DNA from: Ceratotherium simum simum
Lineage: Eukaryota; Chordata; Mammalia; Perissodactyla; Rhinocerotidae
Length of the DNA stretch: 64,000 bases
Assembly: GCF_000283155.1 (NCBI RefSeq)
Contig: NW_004454197.1
Location: forward strand, 11,701,827 to 11,765,826
Direction: 5' to 3'
A program made the translations under genes and the position numbers. This document shows, one piece after another, positions 59,059 to 64,000 of the stretch. Position 1 is the stretch's first letter. Each line of letters starts with the position of its first letter. Under the pieces are notes generated by a model that worked only from the letters and a program-made list of their open reading frames with translations, searched no databases and was not told the DNA's origin.

Positions 59059-59420
59059 CCCAGCCGGGCAGCTCCGCGGGCTCTTCGCCCGCGGCGACAA
59101 CACCCGCCAAAGCCCGCAGGTCTCCAGAAGCCGAACCCCCCGCGGCGTAGCCCAGGCACGTGACCGGCACTCACGTGACCCGCGCACGTGACCAGTCCGT
59201 CACGTGACCGGACGTGAGGCACAGCCAAAAGGAAGCTGCGCTGCGGCCTGGGGACGGAAGTTAAGAAATCTGTCGCTGAGCTGCGGAGGGGGAAGCTGGA
59301 GGGAGGAAGGAAGGGTGCTGGCGCCAGGGGGCGCTGAAGTAGCGGGGTGGGCCGGGTGGCACTTCAGCCCCAGAGGCAGGTAGCGGGGCGTGATCCGTCC
59401 CCGGAGCACGCCGCCAGCCC
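59059..59420 (-). promoter_or_regulatory. WASHC2: WASHC2 CpG-island promoter
   Basis: GC-rich, CpG-dense sequence without a clear TATA box, continuing from intron 2 (about 58490) through exons 1-2 to about 59420. It holds the E-box cluster at 59157-59206. Typical of a housekeeping promoter with dispersed start sites. No exon was recognised on the other side, though a divergent transcript is possible. Confidence 0.8.
59157..59208. promoter_or_regulatory. Cluster of four CACGTGAC E-boxes (CLEAR-like)
   Basis: CACGTG occurs at 59157, 59172, 59185 and 59201, each followed by AC. The last is the full palindrome GTCACGTGAC (59199-59208), and a half-site GACGTGAG follows at 59211. They lie 100-150 bp upstream of the ATG. 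GTCACGTGAC is the CLEAR element bound by TFEB/TFE3/MITF; USF binds the same core. Confidence 0.8.
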
Positions 59421-59639
59421 AGCGCATCAAGAGAGAGGAACCCAAGAGGAGCCTGTGGAACAACCAGCTAAGGGGCTTTAGACGGCTGACGATGTGGGCA
59501 AAGGAAAAGCTCTCCCATGCTGCGCCTCTTCCTTGCAGCATCGCCGCTGCCTGTCGCGGGGTGGACACACGGGCGCTCAGTAAATGGGCAATGACGTGTC
59601 TGGCCATCATCATGCTTGTGATGATATGCTCGGTTTCAA

Positions 59640-60240
59640 CTCACTGTATAGGGCCTGCTTAAAATCCTTTGCTCCCTTGGCATTGCCCTCAGATTCAAAT
59701 CCAAACTTCTCATATGACAGGCCAAACCCATTTATAATCTGATCCCTGCCTGCGAATCCATCCTCAACTCTCTCAGCTCCCGGCCAGCGCTCAGTGATCC
59801 GACTATTCTATCTTATACTTCCTTGAAGTTCCGTCTGCCGAGTTCCTTTTGCGCCAGATCAATTTACTTTAAAATAAAGATCTCCATTTCTTTGCATTCC
59901 TGTGTGCCCAAGGGCAGGTTATTTACCTTCCGTGAGCTTTCTTCTTCAGTAAAACGTAGATAGATATCTTGCAGGGATGTGGTATTAAATGTGGTGATAT
60001 TTGTAAAACAGCCAGCACTGTGCCTGCCATACGAAGAGCATAAACATAGATTTTACCACTTCCCCTATGTCCTTTGTCCAACTCTTGAACTTTCTTTTGT
60101 TTTCGCCTCTATCACCTCAGTGGAGACTTCCCTGATTATCCCAGTGTAGTTTAAGGGCTCCCCTCAGTTATTTTCTATGTTTGTTAAAATATTCATTATA
60201 AAGCATTACATTGTATTGTAATTTATTTATATATCTGTCT
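59640..60240 (+). mobile_element. L2-like 3' region
   Basis: AACCCATTTATAATCTGATC, CTTGAAGTTCCGTCTGCCG and later CAGTGGAGACTTCCCTGATT follow L2 order, possibly two fragments. Upstream of WASHC2. Confidence 0.55.
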
Positions 60241-60244
60241 CAGG

Positions 60245-60465
60245 TTTAATAATAGCTAACATTTATGAAGTGCTCAGTATTCACCAAACACTTTATACAT
60301 ATTAATTCATTTAATTCTCACAATGATCCTATGAGGTAGGTACTATTAGCACTATGTTATAGTTGAGCAAACTGAGGCACAGGGAGGATAAATAACTGAC
60401 TCAGGGGTTAGACAACCAGTAAAGAAGCAGAGCCAAGAACCCACACGGTTAGCCACTATGTTACA
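60245..60465 (+). mobile_element. MIR SINE
   Basis: AATAGCTAACATTTATGAAG, TCACAATGATCCTATGAGG, CAAACTGAGGCACAGGGAGG. Confidence 0.85.
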
Positions 60466-61850
60466 CTATAGCTAGTCTTAATTTCTTCAGGGAACTTCGT
60501 TTTCAAGTTGCCATCTACCAACCTCCTAGCCATACCCCCACATTCATTTAAAAAATAATGTAGAATTTGGTTGGTAAAATTGAGGTGAGCCAGTTAGCAA
60601 ACTTGGATCTCATCTAACATCATCCTGGGCAGCTTCAGTGGCCATGTGGATGACTCTGGCCTCAAAGTGCCTTAATAACCTTAATCTATATCCCAATTCT
60701 CAAAGGCCCTTGGGGGACCCTGTTGCCTGAAACTTTCTGACTTCTAGATCTGGACTACAATAGAGCAGCCTCTTAAACTTTCATGTCTCTCTCTTATTCC
60801 ATGGTCTGTTCTCAGCTAACCCAAGCCTCAGTCCCCCGTTGCCCCCTTTTCTCCCCATTCCACCCTCTTAGCTTTATTTTCTTGCCTATTCTGTCTAGAT
60901 CCCATGACATTAGGCTTCAACTTCTCTTGACAGCCCTTTAATATCCTCACCCTCTGTTTCTGACACACAGTCTCTGCTAGCTCCTAACTTTGAATCAGCC
61001 CAACTATGCCCTTTCTCCTTTCCTGAACCTAGGTAGCTGAAGGAAATCACTAAAAATTCTTATTCTGCAAACTTACCCGGACCCTCAGCACTGATTAGCA
61101 GTCCTTTTACTTATTCTTGATCTTTATACTTATCCTTGATTAGCTCCCTTCCGTAACTTCACCACTTTGTTCAAACTATCCACATCACTTGCCTCTGCCA
61201 GAGAGAACAGACTTCCCCTTCTCACTTCGAGTTTAAAATGTTTCTGTGTCTACACTTGTATCTCATACAGCTCTTTATTTGCACACAACAGAATTTGACT
61301 AGCAAACTCAAACAAAATACAATTTTGGGGAAAGATACTGAAGAACTCACAGAACTTAAGGAAAAGCTAAGCAGAGAGGTCTTGGGAAGGGCATAAACCG
61401 GACACACTCAGGACATTCTCCTCTGAGCCATTGCCATCAGAATGACTCAGCTCCAATCATTTCCCTTCTCATGTTTCTTCTCTGAAATTTCAAATTCCTG
61501 AGATAAGTAGAGTCTGATTGGCATCCTTTACGTCATATTCCCAGTTCTCTAATTGGCACTTCTACCAAGACCACATAGAATAGAGACAAGTGGGTCCCAA
61601 AACAAAAATTTGGGACTGTTCCCAAAAGCAGAGAGAAAGGATGCTAGGCAAACAAAAACAACAGGCTACACCTTCCCCAGCCCCTTTCTTCCAGTCTCTG
61701 GAAAAGCCATCCCTGCTCTTGCCCACGGCCAGTGACCACCATGTTCTAGATTGAGTCCTTCGTGCCTCCCCTGGGATGGTGCTATCTTGAATTCCCTTTC
61801 CTGTCTGTTCAATCTTGCTCTCGTTACTGGCGCTTCTCCCATAGACCTTT
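60466..61850. other. Upstream intergenic stretch
   Basis: Moderately pyrimidine-rich sequence with no recognised exon; short open frames only. A retroelement origin is possible but I cannot name one. Confidence 0.4.
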
Positions 61851-61855
61851 CAAAT

Positions 61856-62087
61856 TTTTTTTTTTGTGAGGAAGATGAGCCCTGAGCTAACATCCATGCC
61901 AATTCTCCTCTTTTTGCTGAGGAGACTGGCCCTGGGCTAACATCTGTGCCCATCTTCCTCCACTTTATATGGGAGGCCACCACAGCATGGCCTGACAAGC
62001 GGTGCATTGGTGCGAAACCGGGATCCGAACCCGGGCCGCCAGCAGCAGAGTGCACGCACTCAACCGCTACACCACGGGGCCGGCCCC
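61856..62087 (-). mobile_element. ERE SINE, short form, 9-bp duplication
   Basis: T-tail left, head GGGGCCGGCCC reversed at right. CCTTTCAAA flanks at 61847-61855 and 62088-62096. The only ERE in the window outside WASHC2. Confidence 0.9.
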
Positions 62088-62789
62088 CCTTTCAAAGACT
62101 TCTGAGTCATGCTTTTTATTGAGTTTGCTCGTGTTAGAGAGTTCTTGCACTGCTGTAACTGTGCCAGAGAATTCAGATAAATCTGTCATACGGTGTATTA
62201 AAACTTAATTCATTTGCGTTTTGATAAGTTCACAATCTTTTAAATGATTATAATAAGAGTTGGAATTTTAAATCTGCTGCAAGTCTTCGGATTTTTGGTA
62301 CTGTATGACATTAAATAACACCTCCACATATTTAACTCAGTTTATTCCTCAATAATATAAGCTCCAACAAGATTTTGCTAGCAAAGATGCATAATTTTAA
62401 GAGAAAATACATTCCTCAACATCTAAGAGACTATTTGTTCAGTATTTGGTTCTCAAATGAAATCTTTGGTTTAACCAAGAATCCCTAGTTTTTCTTTTAA
62501 GGATCTGCCCTTCCCTTGGCTCAACTACTCACTGAAAAGATCAGAAGGCAGGCATCTGGCCTGCAACTTCAAATAATGCCAACATCGTTGCCCAGAAACG
62601 GTTGGCAAGTCCTATCAGGAGACGTTGTAACCCTCCTAGGAGTCCAATTCCTGCACTGTCAGTTTAATCAAAGCTGAACTACTGTAGGAAATGCTCCCAC
62701 ATGGGGATACTACCACATCGGGATAGTTTTACTCACCCATTTGCTTCACTCTTTTTTGTGTGCCTGTGTGTGTGTGTTATCCAAAACTT

Positions 62790-63190
62790 TTTTTAAATTA
62801 AATACATTTAACATACAATATTGTATAAATTTAAGGTGTACAACATGTTGCTTTGATACATTTATACATTATAATATGATTGCCTTTGTATGACATTTAT
62901 CACATTGCATGATTATAGTGCAATATTGTTGTCTATATTCATTAGACTGTGCATTAGATCACTATGGCTTATTTACTACTCTTTGCACATTTGTACCCTC
63001 AAACAACATCAGTCTTATCCCCCACACCCCATCCCCTGGTAAACACCATTTTACTCTCTATTTTATACAAGTTTGACTTTTTTTATCTTCCACACATAGG
63101 TGAGATCATACAGTACTTGTCTTTCTCTGTCTGACTTATCTCACTTAGCATAATGCCCTCAAAGTCCATCCATGTTGTCGCATTGCCTCA
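62790..63190 (-). mobile_element. L1 3' region, antisense
   Basis: AAGGTGTACAACATGTTGCT, GAGATCATACAGTACTTGTC, TTAGCATAATGCCCTCAAAG are the reversed 3' end of L1MA-like elements. Confidence 0.8.
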
Positions 63191-63374
63191 CTCTTGCCAT
63201 TAGCAAGTCTACAACTCCTGCATTTGGCAAAGAGATTGAGTGTATATAATATTTAAATATTTAATGAATAAATTATAATAAATTATATATTTCCTATATA
63301 TAATTTAAATTTTTATCATCTTTTAATGGTTTCACTTTCCAATTTTATCTTTTGTTGTTTTTTTTTTGTTTTTC

Positions 63375-64000
63375 AGTCAACTTTATTGAGGTATAATTTT
63401 TTCTTCCATATGGATATCCAGTTACTCCACCATCATTTATTAAAAAGAGTAACTATTCCTTGTTGAATTATTTGACCCCTTTATAAAAATTCGACCACAC
63501 GTGTGTCTCTTTCTGGACATTCTATTCTGTTCTGTTGACTATATATCTATCCATCCCTGTGCCAAAATAAAATGGTCTTAATTACTATTGCTTTACGGTA
63601 ATTCTGAAGTCAGGTAGTAAGAGTGCTCCAACTTGGTACATTTTCCAAATTGTTTTGGCTACAATAGGTCCTTTGTATTCCTTTGTACTTTTAGAGTCAG
63701 CTTGTAAATTTCTACCAAAAAAAATCTTGATAGGATTTATATTGAAATTGAATTGAATCTATAGATAAATTTGGAGAGACTTGGCATCTTAAAAATATTG
63801 AATGTTCTCATCCACTTTCCAATTTTAAATCATTTTATTATTTTTTTCATTATAAACTTGAATGTATTTATTTATTTTTGTTTGTTTGTTTATTGCAGTA
63901 ACGTTGGTTTATAACATTGTATAAATTTCAGGTGTACATCATTATACTTCTATTTCTGCATAGATTACATCATGTTCACCACCAAAATACTAATTACAAC
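63375..64000 (-). mobile_element. L1 segments, antisense, running off the window
   Basis: CCATATGGATATCCAGTTAC, GTTCTGTTGACTATATATC, ATTGCTTTACGGTAATTCTG are reversed L1 3' sequence; from 63870 a second L1 3' terminus starts and is cut by the window edge. Confidence 0.75.

Noticed and set aside
58542..59170. Open frames up to 202 codons in the WASHC2 CpG island
   Set aside because: Shadows of GC-rich sequence; one minus-strand frame merely runs from the 5'UTR through intron 1 into the true exon 2 frame from a GTG.

Overview
This is vertebrate nuclear DNA, and almost certainly from an odd-toed ungulate (horse, rhinoceros or tapir). The reason is at least eleven copies of the tRNA-derived SINE that starts GGGGCCGGCCC and carries repeated GATGTTAGCTCAGGG boxes and an A-rich tail. 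I recognise it as the perissodactyl ERE family. Genus cannot be settled from the sequence. Protein-coding sequence is split into small exons with GT-AG introns, the background is AT-rich, and two CpG islands stand out.

One gene dominates: WASHC2 (FAM21; usually called WASHC2C in non-primate mammals), entirely on the minus strand. Its CpG-island promoter lies near 59.0-59.4 kb, the initiator ATG at 59058-59056, the stop codon at 5420-5418 and a poly(A) signal at 5233-5228. I could place 31 coding exons by reading frame, splice signals and remembered similarity to human FAM21. They add to 3999 nt, a continuous frame of 1332 aa plus stop. The product is the tail-bearing subunit of the WASH complex. 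An N-terminal head of about 220 residues docks to the other WASH subunits. A very long acidic, disordered tail carries about twenty LFa motifs (short acidic segments with paired L-F or I-F) that bind retromer VPS35 on endosomes. A basic capping-protein interaction segment begins exon 29.

Layout: 1-1.8 kb, no exon seen, some old repeat; 1.83-2.65 kb, a second CpG island with CCAAT and GC boxes, the promoter of a gene I cannot see (by synteny recalled from mouse, probably ZFAND4 running left on the same strand); 2.65-5.2 kb, intergenic with MIR, L2 and hAT fossils; 5.2-59.1 kb, WASHC2; 59.1-64 kb, upstream intergenic with L2, MIR, one ERE and L1 remains.

The most interesting signals are: a cluster of four CACGTGAC E-boxes (CLEAR/TFEB-type) just upstream of WASHC2; an apparently non-canonical GA 5' splice site after exon 10 with an in-frame GT alternative 12 nt upstream; the start codon isolated on exon 1 with a second ATG opening exon 2 across a 104-nt intron; a weak donor after exon 22 followed by a CA repeat; and a fold-back L1 palindrome in intron 23. 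I found no clear evidence of a wholly new system. Repeat names are from memory without a library search.
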